This document shows positions 1-11,238 of a stretch of 64,000 nt of DNA, piece after piece. Made by a program: the position numbers and the translations under genes. The DNA comes from Tetracentron sinense (lineage: Eukaryota > Streptophyta > Magnoliopsida > Trochodendrales > Trochodendraceae), in the NCBI GenBank assembly GCA_015143295.1, contig CM026562.1, positions 8,708,041 to 8,772,040 on the forward strand. The letters run 5' to 3'. Numbering within the stretch: position 1 is the stretch's first letter; every line of letters starts with the position of its first letter. The notes below the pieces were generated by a model, which searched no databases, was not told the origin of the DNA, and worked only from the letters and a program-made list of their open reading frames with translations.

Positions 1-463
1 TACAATCCACCCCAAAAAGGAAAACTCTATTCTAATTTTTCTCTTCATGGGATTTTGATTTTTGAGTATGTGTTGTGATTTCAATTTGTTGTTCTTACTG
101 TGTTATAAATTTAGGTATATTGTTTGAGGTCTTCCATAATTAAATTTGAGTTTTTGTTAACTGGGATGACTTTATTATTTTCAGCAATGTTGTTTGGTAA
201 GGGTTCTTAATTTATCCTCTATTCCATTCAATTCATTTTATTTCATAGGTTTCAAGGCATCAAACTGGCTTTCCTAGTTATATTTTCATTAAATCATGTA
301 TAAGAAATCCCAATTGCATTTGGAATGGAAGAGAGAATTAGTTTTATGTATTATGCTGTACTAATTAGATGGGGAACAAATTCCTCATTATCAATGGAAA
401 GATATGTGTTATTTCCTGCATTTTGAGCTTTAATATTTGATTGTTTTTTCTTGATTAGGCATC
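1..463 (+). other. 5' leader region of PRP4 (probable UTR intron)
   Basis: No coding sequence is visible. The T-rich stretch ending in TTGATTAG at 458 looks like a splice acceptor just before the ATG, and GGTAAGG near 196 is a possible donor. I infer a 5' UTR exon upstream whose start lies at or beyond the window edge. The promoter is not visible. Confidence 0.5.
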
Positions 464-3400
464 ATGGAAGTAGATGGAGAAACACCAGATTCAACTTCAC
501 TTGCAGAACCTTCTTCAACCGCATTACTCACTGATGATCAGACTTCAGTTTCCGCTACTAATCTTAGTCCTCTTCAGACCCCCATCCCCGCCGTCCCTCC
601 CATTGTTGTTCCCACGTTAATGCTACCACCAGTTATCCAACCTCTCATCCCACCTCCAATAGTGCCGCCTATTGCTCCAATACCCACAATTCTTCGACCA
701 CTGGCACCACTACCTGTACGTCCCCCAGTCATCCGCCCACCGCCCTCGCAAAACGGTGAAGCGAACAATTCTGATTCTGATTCTGATCTTGATGACTTGG
801 GCCCCACTCGGACGGCTCCTGGTTCATCCGCAGATTATGAGATCTCAGAAGAGAGCAAACAGGTTCGAGAGCGGCAGGAGAAAGCAATGCAGGAACTCTT
901 GATGAAGCGACGCGCGTATGCCCTAGCAGTTCCCACTAATGATTCGGCTGTCCGTGTCCGTCTCCGCCGGCTTGGTGAACCAATCACGCTTTTTGGGGAG
1001 AGGGAGATGGAACGGAGGGATCGGTTGCGGATGATTATGGTGAAACTGGATGCTGAAGGTCAGTTGGAGAAGCTGTTAAAAGCTCATGAGGATGAGGAGT
1101 CTGCAGTTTCTGCGGCAGCGGAAGAGGGTGAGGGAGAAGGGCCTCACGTATACCCGTTTTATACTGAGGGGTTAAAAGCACTTCTAGAAGCTCGGTTTGA
1201 GATTGCTAGGTATTCCATTGTTAAAGCAGCTTTGCGGCTTGAGCGAGCGAGGAGGAGAAGGGATGACCCAGATGAAGATTTGGATGCAGAAATGGATTGG
1301 ACTTTGAAGCAGGCAGATAGTTTGGTCCTTGATTGTAGTGAAATTGGGGATGATAGGCCGCTTTCAGGATGTTCATTTTCACATGACGGAAAGCTGCTTG
1401 CCACCAGGTACTTATAGTTTTTTTCTCGTTGTTTTACTTTAAAAATTTTCAATGGTAATGAACTCCATATTTCCGCTCTACTCTTTTATGGATCGAGTAC
1501 TCAAATCTTTATGAATTGAACATTGAAGTATGTCTACTTCTTCCTTGCATAGTAATAAAAGATTTTGCAGGATATATTGTGTGTTTGTATGGGGATCCTT
1601 AATAAAGGAAAATTATCATCCTACATTCATACTAGAGGACTTGGGGGTTATATCTATTTAAGTTAAAGGGACTAAAATTTAAGACTTAGAAAGCATTACA
1701 AAGGACATCATTTATGGAGCGGTCTATAACCTATTTCTTTTGTTGGTCTCGTTTAGAATCCATTTTGATTCCTCATTCTGATCCAGTTGTTGAGACAATT
1801 GGGTTGACCTAGTCGACCCGATCATGATATCATGGTTCGACCCAATCATGATATTGAAGTATGAGACCTTTTCTCTATTTAATAAAGAGATAACAAGGAA
1901 GAGCATTTGTTATGTAAAAAATTTCTCATGAGATCCTTCTTTAGAAAGAAGGTCCCACTAGGAAATTTTTGAGTCAGTATTATCTTTTCATTGGGGATAA
2001 TGTTTGTCCTAAAGGTGGGGAAGTGGGAATCAATCATAACATACATCTGGATTTTATCTCCGGAATTCCAAAGTGGTTGTACTTTGGTATCCGGAGGCCC
2101 ATGTCATAAAATGTTGTCGTGCTCTTACCTTGCGTGTTTCTGAATAATTCTTTTCAGTTAATGGTTAAAATTTTGACCTAATCTCAGCAAACTGTACATG
2201 ATTAATCTTTAAATTTTTTCTTTCCTTCTGTTTCACCTAGGGCTTCTTTACTAAAAGAAGCCATGGTCCAAAGAGATTCATGGAAGTAGAGTGCAAAGAA
2301 TCTTGTTAAGAACTTTACTTCAGTGGATAAAAAACAAGTATACACAGGAAGGATGCTTCCAGCTAAATGCATTTTGTACAGATAGGCGATTTGGAGGAAA
2401 GGAAGAGGATGGCATAATAAAGGGGGGGGGGGGGGGGCAGAATTGTTAATAAACCCCCTGAAACAAACCATTTGACCTTTAGTTACAGGATGCTTCCAAT
2501 TGAGGTGCACTCAGGCTTCACTTTCAGTCCCAACTCTCACTATTACAGCCTATACGAGATATCCATTCCCTCACAGCACCAGTAACTGCTACTATGACTT
2601 CATCAAATTCCCCTTTCATATCATTCGTTTTTTTCCTATTATTATATATTGTTTCTTGTTTTTGGATTCTAGATAGTGTGTTTTTGAGGAAAAGGAAGAG
2701 GATGGCATAATTGGGCACCAGGTAGTTAGGGAAGCAGAATTGTTAATAAGCCCCATGAAACAAACCATTTGACCTTTAGTTACAGGATGCTTCCAATTGA
2801 GGTGCACTCAGGCTTCACTTTCAGTCCCGACTCTCACTATTGCAGCCTATACGAGATATCCATTCCCTCACAGCACCACATCAAATTCCCCTTCCATATG
2901 ATTCACTTTTTTTTCTATTATTATTTATGGTTTCTTGTTTTTGGATTCTAGATAGTGAGAGAAAAAAAAAAAACTAATATTGTATTGACATTTATTTTTG
3001 GGGTTCTATCAATTTTCAACATTTGCCTCTCATAGCACAATTATCTATAAGATCGATTTTGCATAATTTAATAAATACTCATGTTTTTTTTTAAAAACTT
3101 TCTAAGGAATATTCTGAGTTTCTAGGCATTCGTATCTCATTTTTATTTGGGAAAACCAAGGCTTCCTCCTCTTAACTCCCAAATATGGTCTCACTAAGCA
3201 TTCAGGTTTGACCAATTTTTTCTCTATATTGCATTTGTACCTTATTTGACCCCTATTTACCAGATGCATAGCATCCTTTCTTTTTCCTTAATACTAACTA
3301 TAAATTGTAATTAAGTTTCAGTTGTAGGGATTTCTATTCAAGAATATGCACAGAAAAGTTTTTTTTTGTTAATCATAGAAATAGAAATCGAATACTTGCT

Positions 3401-6400
3401 GGTTTAAATATTATCCTATTTTCTATTATTCTAGTAGCACTTGTTGATTGTTGGTTTTTAATTATCATCAGTTCCAATTTTATTAACTACTGCCAATGAG
3501 AAGGAAAGCACTTGGAAGGAGATAAAGCGTGTTAAAGACAACTTTCTAGCTGATATCTGATTTGGTAGATCCAAAGAGTGTGATAAAGTTCTCTTCAAGT
3601 TCGACCCTGATTATCACTTTCCTTCGCTAGATTTCATTCTTTTGGGCCTCAAGTTTTAAGTCAGAAGCTCTTCATAGTGTTAACAATATGACTTGAGGAA
3701 GTTTAGGGCCCATTTAGGTGCATAAAAGATTAAAATAGTGTAACTCAAAATGGCAGGAATATGTTGATATGGAAAGAATAGCTCCCTGCTCCCTGCTCAA
3801 ATTTGAATTGGCGTTGTTCTAGGACCCTCTTGTGAGTAGCATGAAATCGCGAATAATGAAACACAAAGTGACCTACCATCATCCAAACAAACAGGCTCTT
3901 AGAATGCTGTCAGCTTCAGTCTTTTGATTGCAAGGCATGTGAGGCATGGTTTAAAAAATTGTCGAAACCGTTACGTATCGCCCGATACGTTACGGTTTCG
4001 GTTGCCCCTATTACCCGATACCGTACCTTTACACTGTTTTTCCGAAAAAAATACGTATCGCCCGAAACCGTTACGTGTTGAGCGTATCGCCCGATACGTA
4101 ACGGTTTCGGTTGGTTGTAGGACTCGTTCGCTACATTAATTCACTATCTTGAAAAAAATACGTATCGCCCAAAACTGTTACTTATCGCCCGATACGTAAT
4201 GGTTTCGGTCATAGGACTCGTTCGCCATTACATGTTTTTTTATTTATTGAGATTTTTTGGATTTTTTTTAACCAAAAAAAAAAAGGCCGAAACCTTTACG
4301 TAATGGTTTCGGCTGTGTCCGATATGGTGTCCGAAACCGCGTTTTTATACCTTGATGTGAGGCTTACACCTTAATGTTCACTTCATGGTGAGAATCAAGG
4401 AAAACCCATCGAGGCTCAATTGTAGAGGCTTAAATCCCCTAAAGCTCACAACTCAAAGTGTGAGGCTCACATGAAGCGCATGCCCCATGCCTTATATATA
4501 AGCATGCACTTATAGTTTTTAAATTTAATCAAAAATAGGGTTCCATCCACAGAACTTAGGTGGCATTTGGTAACACTAATTTAAATAGGTAAGAGTTTAT
4601 TTGAAAATTGTGCTTAGATGGACTTTAGATTGTTAAGTTGAAGGCTAATTGGATGTCTACATCTTTTTGAAGTAGGGGTTTTACATCTTATCAAAAAAGT
4701 ATCTCATAGCTACTTTTTTAATAAGAGGTGATAAGAGGTAAAACCCCTTCTTCAAAAAGATTTAGACATCCAATTGACCTTCAACTTAACAATCTAAAGT
4801 CCAACTAAGCACAATTTTCAAATAAGCTCTACTTATTTAGATTAGTGTTACTAAACGCCACCTTAGACTTATTTTTTTATCGTTTTATTTATTTATTTAA
4901 ATTAGCACTTCAGTTCTTATCTTTAGTGTTTTAAAATCCTTTTGAGTCTTTATGCACATTAGGGATTTTTCTTACAGATGTTGAAGGGATTCGGTGCCAC
5001 TAGCCTACAATGTATTTCTTTTTTTTTTGACTTCTTTGTGAATATTTGTTGGAACCGGTATATGCCAACATGAATTGATTACTGAACACTGCATCATCTA
5101 TTTTTCAGTAGGTTTATGAACGCAAAGGTAATATAAATTGCAGTATCTGCCTGGCTTTTTTTTTTTATATGTGATGGCTGAATTATTTATATTGCACTTC
5201 ACACACGCACACAGAAATTCAGAACTTTCGTGATTCATTTGGAATCTTTCTGCAATTTGTTCAAATTTATAATCAATTTTTTATTTAGAAATGTGGTAGC
5301 ATGAGCCTTGAGGCTTCTGCCTCATGCATATGGAGGTCCTACTGCTCGCCTCTTCCCTCATTTCTTTTTCAAATCTTATGCAATTTTTTAAATTATAATT
5401 ATTTTTTAATTTAGAAATGAGATAGCATGCATATGGAGGTCCTAAAGCTCTCCTCTTCCCTTTTGTTAATTTTTTTAAATCTTTCTTCAAAATTTCCAAT
5501 TCTAATTTTATTTAGAAAATGAGATAGCGTGAGGCTTTCGCCTCATGCATATGGAGGTCCTAACGCTTGCTTCACGCCTTAGTGTTTGATCCAGATATGT
5601 ATTCAAAAGTAGTGCCAGTTGTGTTTGGGGTCCATCAAGATATGCCCTTGGTCATTATTGGAGTTAGACTTGGTCATTTAGGTTATTTAGGTAGACATTT
5701 GAGACAATTTTTAGGTCAGCATTTGAGACAATTTTCCTAGCCTAAGTGTTAAGAGTTCTATTTTCTTGAAATACTTGCTATGAGAGTACTGTAAGGCAGG
5801 TATTCTGAGTTAATGAATTAAAAACTGACTTTAAGCTTTAGTCATCTGAGAACTTTCAGGTTACTTTTTGGGCTTCCCTCTAACATACTTTGGTCCGCAA
5901 GGTTGATGAGAGCTTTTCTAATAAAAGTCTCTCTATTGTTCAAGAAAATACCAACAATCCTTCTCGCTTTATAATTTTTGTTCTTCTGCATCAACTTCAT
6001 TAGAATCCTTGATGTTGAAAGATTTCATATTAGTACCCTACCTAACCTCTTACTGGGCAATCTAGCTTTTCTCTGGCCAGCCTGACCTTAGTGCTGACTA
6101 TTATGCAAAAAAGTGCTCTCTTCTTACAATGGTAAGATTTTAAAAAATTTCCTTTTACTTCTTTATAGACAAATCACTAATAACATAATGTAACATGAAT
6201 TAATTCTGGCTTGTATAAACCCTTCCCTTACTGTAGAAGTCAATACCTCTGCCTTCAAGGTCTTTTGTTGCACTTCATTTTTGCAGCATGGAATTTAGAG
6301 TCCTTTATTTCTTGGTTAATTTGGCAATTCAGATTTTTTTTTTTTAAGTAAAACATAGAGAACACCCACAAAAACAAAAACAAAATAACCTATTTGTATA

Positions 6401-9400
6401 GCACAGATCCATCTGCATTTCCAAGTTAGTATGTTCAACTTGAATTTGGCAAACAAAGTTACAAGCAGTGTTATACAAATCTCGTTTTCGGGTTTTTATC
6501 AGCTGAAATTTTTCTCGGGAGATTTTTCAAATCTGGAGTTTTTGCCGGGGTATTTCTCGCCTAAATATCGGCAATGATTAAAAATATAATTAAAATTACA
6601 TAAAATCATAGTTCAAAAACCCGAAAACTTGACTCGAAAATTAGCCCGATCGAGTAACTTGGAAAACTTGACTCGGTCCAAGTCAGAATATATATGTAAT
6701 ATCTTGAAAAACCTAGGATAAAAGAATTCAAAGTACGCTAGTTTTACAGTCTCAAACCTATAAACTAGGTTTAACAGAACGCATAATAGGCTGTCTTTAT
6801 AGACCCAAAATTATATGATGTAAAAGTAGTGTGATATTCGAGTTTAGGTTTAAAAAATTATAAAAATACCCTTCTTTGACTCGACTCGACCGAGTCACCC
6901 AAGTAACGCGGCAAATATTGCCTCCTTCAAGTTTTGAGGCGACTCAACTCGAAATTTAGGCGAGTCGAGTAACTCAGCCGAGTTACTCAGGTGACTCGCC
7001 GAATTTTCAAACTATGCATAAAATAATACAACAATATTGTGTATTTCTTGCGATTTATTTAAATATCGGCTAAATCTCGCGATGTTAACGTGATAAAAAG
7101 AAAAAATCGAATTTCTCGTGAGATTTTTAAAGCATCACGATAAAAACAGAGTTTTAAACTTTAGATGTTTTTTTTGATATTTCTCGGGAGATTTATAACA
7201 GTGGTTGCAAGCCTACGAATCCATTCTTTGGTCTCGTATTCACATGCTACAACTTTACATAAGCATATGAGAACCTCGTAAGCCGTGATTTCATTTTTTC
7301 ACACCCCAGAACTGGTGGAGCCCATAGGGATTGCAAACACCTAAAAAGTTCATAGCAGTTGATAAATTGTGAACTTGTGATAAAAGGCTGCAGCAAATAT
7401 AGATAGCTACAGCATGCTTTAATTGTTCTTGCCCTTGGCTTCTAGCTTGTTGTACGATACCACTAATCTAAATCTATCGGCACCATGGTGCTCTAACTTT
7501 TTAATGCTTTTTGAAGAGCTGTGGCTTGAATAATACCATAACTCTTGAGATTTACCTTTCAAAATATGCTTTTTAGATGGATTTTCAACAACTATAGCGA
7601 TGAAGAGAATGCTTGCTACTAACATGTTAAATGATCATGGTTTTATTTATGTTTTTTGTTCTGTTTTAAGTGCTTTGAGTGGAGTGGGTAAATTATGGAG
7701 CATGCCTCAAGTAAATAAGGTCAGTGCCTTGAAGGGTCACACAGAGCGTGCAACTGATGTTGCATTTTCTCCTGTGCACAACCATTTAGCAACTGCCTCC
7801 GCTGACCGGACTGCAAAGTTATGGAACACTGAAGGTTCTATTTTGAGGACATTTGAGGGCCATCTGGATCGTCTTGCTCGTCTTGCATTCCATCCATCTG
7901 GGAAGTACTTGGGAACAACTAGCTTTGACAAGACTTGGAGATTGTGGGATATAGATACTGGCATTGAGTTGCTTCTTCAAGAAGGTCACAGTAGGAGTGT
8001 TTATGGGATATCTTTCCATCATGATGGATCTTTGGTGGCATCTTGTGGGATGGATGCACTTGCTCGTGTATGGGACCTTCGCACTGGAAGAAGCATTCTT
8101 GCCTTGGAAGGCCATGTTAAGCCGGTGAGATGCAAAACTGATCTATGCCCTTCTCTTGTTTGTTATAATATCACAAGTTTTTCAACAATGAAATCATTAG
8201 ATGCTTTTGGTATGAAGTTTGTGCTTCTCTGGTTTGTTATTCAGGTTCTTGGAATCAGCTTTTCTCCCAATGGCTATCATTTAGCCACTGGTGGTGAAGA
8301 TAATACTTGTCGAATATGGGATCTAAGAAAGAAAAAATCCTTGTATATAATACCGGCTCACTCAAACCTTATTTCACAAGTCAAATTTGAGCCTCATGAC
8401 GGATATTTTCTGGCAACTGCTTCATATGATATGACAGCTAAGGTGTTATACTTATTTCTATCTTAATACCATATTCATTTCTTAGAAAATGAAATCCTAG
8501 ATGTCGGATTTCTTTCTCGTTTTATTGTCATTGTCATTTCAACGTGTTTGGTTTTATTTGGGTCAGGTGTGGTCTGCCCAAGATTTCAAGCCTATCAAGA
8601 CATTATCTGGACATGAAGCAAAAGTTACATCTTTAGATATAGTAGGAGGTAAAGATAAGCCCTGGCAATCGAATTTATTTTCAGTCTGTTCCGCACCATA
8701 ACATTCGGTTTGTGTTAGCCAGACAAGTCATTTGTTATGGGGGTACCCATGATGAAAGTATATTGGCACTTGTACTTCTAGGAAGTGTGCACTTAAAAAA
8801 ATAATCACCCTTTCGTCTTTCAAATTGTGTCGTAATCAAGTTGTCGGCCTGTTCCAAAACTCAAGGTTTTATGCTGAAATTAGTTTTCTGTTTAGTCTCG
8901 TACTTGTTACTTTTTGCAAAGAGAATCTGGAAAACCACCTCTGGGAATGTGTAGTAGCTGAAAACTTCTCCTTTTCTTTACCAATGAAAAACTTACCTCT
9001 GATTTGATGGTCGTGCTAATAAGCTCTTTATGCTTTCCAATAGATTATTTACTTTTCCCATGTTGTACCTCAATCAGTATTGATATATGTTAAGCTCTAA
9101 AACTTATATTACTTTTAGATATTTTTCTTAACTAAAGAAGCCAAGTTAATTTTTACTAATCTATTTCTAATATGAATTTGCCTACGGATCCTTCCAATGT
9201 GTACTCCCAAATCCTAACTGTTTAATCCAATTATTAAACGGTTAGGATTAGAGCTGATGTGGCATTAGAAAAAACAAAATAAGTCAAGCCAAATCCTGGC
9301 CCTTAGTAGTTAGTTATAGACAATTAGGATTAGGGAGTATATTTGGGAGTACCCAGGGACCTTCTCTTCTAATATATCAACAAAATAGTTAAAGTTTTCT

Positions 9401-9668
9401 CTACCCCAACAAAATAAATGATCATGATTTTTAATGCTTTTTGGGGTTCAAGTTTGCCGTATCCCAATTTTCCATACCTGTTTTTTTTTTTTTTTTGGTA
9501 TTCATAATCTTACCTGGATATCGAAGTTACAGGTAATTTTCTGCTGATCTTTTTCCTTTTTTTTGGGTGGCAGATGGACAGTACATAGCAACTGTTGCTC
9601 ATGACCGAACTATCAAGCTATGGTCAACCAGTGGCAATGGCAAGGAAAAGGCAATGGATATTGATTAA
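464..9668 (+). CDS. PRP4 (LIS orthologue): U4/U6 small nuclear ribonucleoprotein PRP4-like WD40 protein
   Basis: Coding exons are 464-1407, 7671-8124, 8245-8442, 8567-8648 and 9574-9668. All introns are GT-AG, and the exons sum to 1773 nt (590 aa plus stop). Residues 39-95 are Pro/Ile-rich, and an acidic Ser-Asp stretch follows at 102-111. The PRP4 motif sits near 157-190 (VPTNDSAVRVRLRRLGEPIT). Seven WD40 repeats fill the C-terminal half, with typical endings such as TAKLW, TWRLWD, ARVWD, CRIWD and TIKLW. Known role: PRP4 (LACHESIS in Arabidopsis, needed for gametic cell fate) is a scaffold of the U4/U6 di-snRNP in pre-mRNA splicing in the nucleus. The ATG at 464 follows an acceptor-like AG at 457-458, so an upstream non-coding exon is likely. 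The first WD repeat is split by the 6.3 kb intron 1 through a Ser codon (AG|T). Length is close to plant PRP4 proteins (about 550 aa). The assignment is firm; the gene name rests on remembered family sequence, not a search. Confidence 0.96.
2391..2957. repeat. Tandem duplication, period about 297 bp, with a G18 run
   Basis: Two head-to-tail copies (about 2391-2687 and 2688-2957) share long near-identical stretches, such as the segment ending in CAGCACC near 2580 and near 2877. Copy 1 has a run of about 18 G at 2421-2438 where copy 2 has a non-repetitive stretch. No coding content is visible. Confidence 0.85.
3946..4355. mobile_element. hAT-like MITE (410 bp) in PRP4 intron 1
   Basis: It is flanked by a perfect 8 bp target duplication TGTGAGGC (3938-3945 and 4356-4363). 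The ends are imperfect inverted repeats (C-ATGGTTTAAAAA against CAAGGTATAAAAA on the opposite strand). The interior is full of subterminal motifs of the type CGAAACCG, ATACGT and TATCGCCCGATACG in both orientations. It has no coding capacity. The motifs resemble the ends of the large hAT element at 19634-26088, so it may be mobilised by a related transposase. Confidence 0.88.
4559..4862. mobile_element. Tourist-like foldback MITE (304 bp)
   Basis: It is a near-complete hairpin: the left arm starts GGTGGCATTTGGTAACAC and the right end reads GGTGGCGTTTAGTAACAC on the other strand, with arms of roughly 140 bp. TTA duplications flank it at 4556-4558 and 4863-4865, the target preference of PIF/Harbinger elements. 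No coding capacity. Confidence 0.88.
5283..5575. repeat. Short direct repeats, about 3 units
   Basis: Three diverged units each contain GATAGC/GGTAGC followed by CATGCATATGGAGGTCCTA and a CTCGCC/CTCTCC/CTTGC tail, separated by AT-rich spacers of 80-100 bp. Origin unknown. Confidence 0.7.
6466..7203. mobile_element. hAT-like TIR element, host of a nested MITE
   Basis: The ends are CAGTGTTATACAAATCTC and, on the other strand, CACTGTTATAAATCTCCC. The flanks are an 8 bp target duplication with one difference (GTTACAAG at 6458-6465, GTTGCAAG at 7204-7211). Internal motifs include TTTCTCGGGAGATTT, TATCGGC and CTCGCGA. Without the inner insertion it is about 320 bp. Non-coding. Confidence 0.82.
6607..7016. 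mobile_element. hAT-like MITE (410 bp), CGAGT-rich, nested in 6466-7203
   Basis: It has a perfect 8 bp target duplication CATAAAAT (6599-6606 and 7017-7024). Terminal inverted repeats are CATAGTTCAAAAACCCG and CATAGTTTGAAAATTCGG. The interior is dense in ACTCG/CGAGT motifs on both strands. Same design and size as the element at 33956-34367. Non-coding. Confidence 0.9.
8649..9573 (+). other. Intron 4 of PRP4, with a possible short TIR element at 9186-9361
   Basis: The donor is GGAG|GTAAAG and the acceptor GGCAG|ATGG. Within it, 9186-9361 has related ends sharing GTACTCCCAAAT in inverted orientation plus inner inverted GGTTAGGATTAG-like motifs. I could not fix a target duplication, so the element call is weak. 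The rest is AT-rich with T runs. Confidence 0.6.
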
Positions 9669-11238
9669 GTTGCAACTGTATTCTCCATACCATTTGTAAG
9701 AGAAAATCAGTGTTTAGCAGTTCATTGTATCTTATTGAGTGTTTCCATCTCTTTTGTTTCTGTTTGAAAATCATTGAGGGATATTGAAAGTTTTTTATAT
9801 TGGTTCCGGACTTAAATTTTAGACTCTGGAATCAACTAATTTTTGCTACATTGGAGACTGAATCTTTGTCATCTAGAAAGGAATCAATATGGCTCGTGGT
9901 CTTTTAGAAATCTGCATTTTCCAGAGTTTGAGGTTTACAATATCTAGATATCACCTTTTGTTCTTTATAATTCCTGCTCAGATAAATGCAGAGACAATTT
10001 TGTTTTGTGTTTCTCTCTTTTTTTTTTCTTTTTTTGAAAAGATGCTCATGGTAGCTTGAACCATCGTGAATATCCAACTCTGCTTAGCTGTAGAACCATC
10101 AAAGTTTACCAGACCACAATGAATGATCTATAGAAGATTACAATCGCTGAGAACCATCAGGCAGCAAGGCAAGTCGTTTGTTTTTTTATGCAATTTCAAG
10201 AGATTATAGAGGTTTCTTGTCACTTTGTGTATTTTTTTATTAGTTCAAGCAATTTGTTGTTAAAATCAATGCTTATACAAAATGGTTTTGGACTTTCAGC
10301 AGAAATGTAATTGATTTTTAGTGATTAAAAAAAACTTTGCTGATAGAGAAATTGTTTTGGCTATAGGTGTGTGCAAAAAGGATGAAATTTGGAAGACCTT
10401 TCCAGGAGGATATATATGGGGTACTAACCATTAGATAGATCCCTCTTTGAGACTTGCCAGACGAATCAGTGCAGTTAAAAACGATGCAACCGACCAATCT
10501 GTTGTCATTTCCCTTCACTATCTCTGTGAATGATCAGATGATAGGTGACTGGTTAACAAATATCGGTCCAAATAGGTGTTTTTTAGTTTTTGTTTTTGTT
10601 TTTTTTTTCCTGTTTGGATTAGTTTTTTTTTTTTTTTTTGGTAAAACCTGTTTGGATTAGTTAACGGCTTGAATTTGAACTATTCAGGGCAATGGGCAAG
10701 AATCAGTTTGGATTATCAACGCTCATATGAGCCTCAGTTGAAAACCAATGGGGAGGATTTTTTATTGTCCAGTGGATTTATGGTTCGACCTGATGGCATA
10801 AATTTCATCATTTGGTCAATCCAAGGGACAGGCCATCCATTTGGGTAAAATCGGATAACTTTGTTATTATGGGTGTAATAGACATTTTGCTTTTGGATCA
10901 CAGTTGCTATAAGGTGGGAATGGCATATGATTCATATAGGAAATTTACTAATGCAATGAACTACAGATTCCCCAATGAGGTATAATTTTTCTTTCCAATA
11001 ATAGGGCGTTGTTTCGCAGCACAAAAACTAATGCATAAACTATATCACTCCTTTATTTGACAGCCATACAAAGCTCTGTTCCCACTAGATTTATATATCA
11101 AATAAAATTGTTATCACTACAATATTAAATATCAAAACCGGACTAAGCGGGAGCTGCTGAACAACCTACAAGCGAGTTACTGCCATGAATCCGATCTGCA
11201 AATCAAAATCGTACAAAACCAAACAATGCAACTTCAGT
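9669..11238. other. Convergent intergenic region and 3' UTRs
   Basis: It lies between the stop of PRP4 (+) and the stop of the small plastid protein gene (-). It should contain both 3' UTRs. No further coding exon with family resemblance is visible. T-rich runs occur near 10017-10035 and 10595-10640. Confidence 0.7.

Larger units (their letters stand above)
1408..7670 (+). other. Intron 1 of PRP4 (6.3 kb, transposon-rich)
   Basis: The donor is CCAG|GTACTT and the acceptor TTTTAAG|TG. The intron holds a 300 bp tandem duplication, four short TIR elements listed separately, and a run of short direct repeats near 5.3-5.6 kb. The rest is AT-rich and shows no coding potential. Confidence 0.9.
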
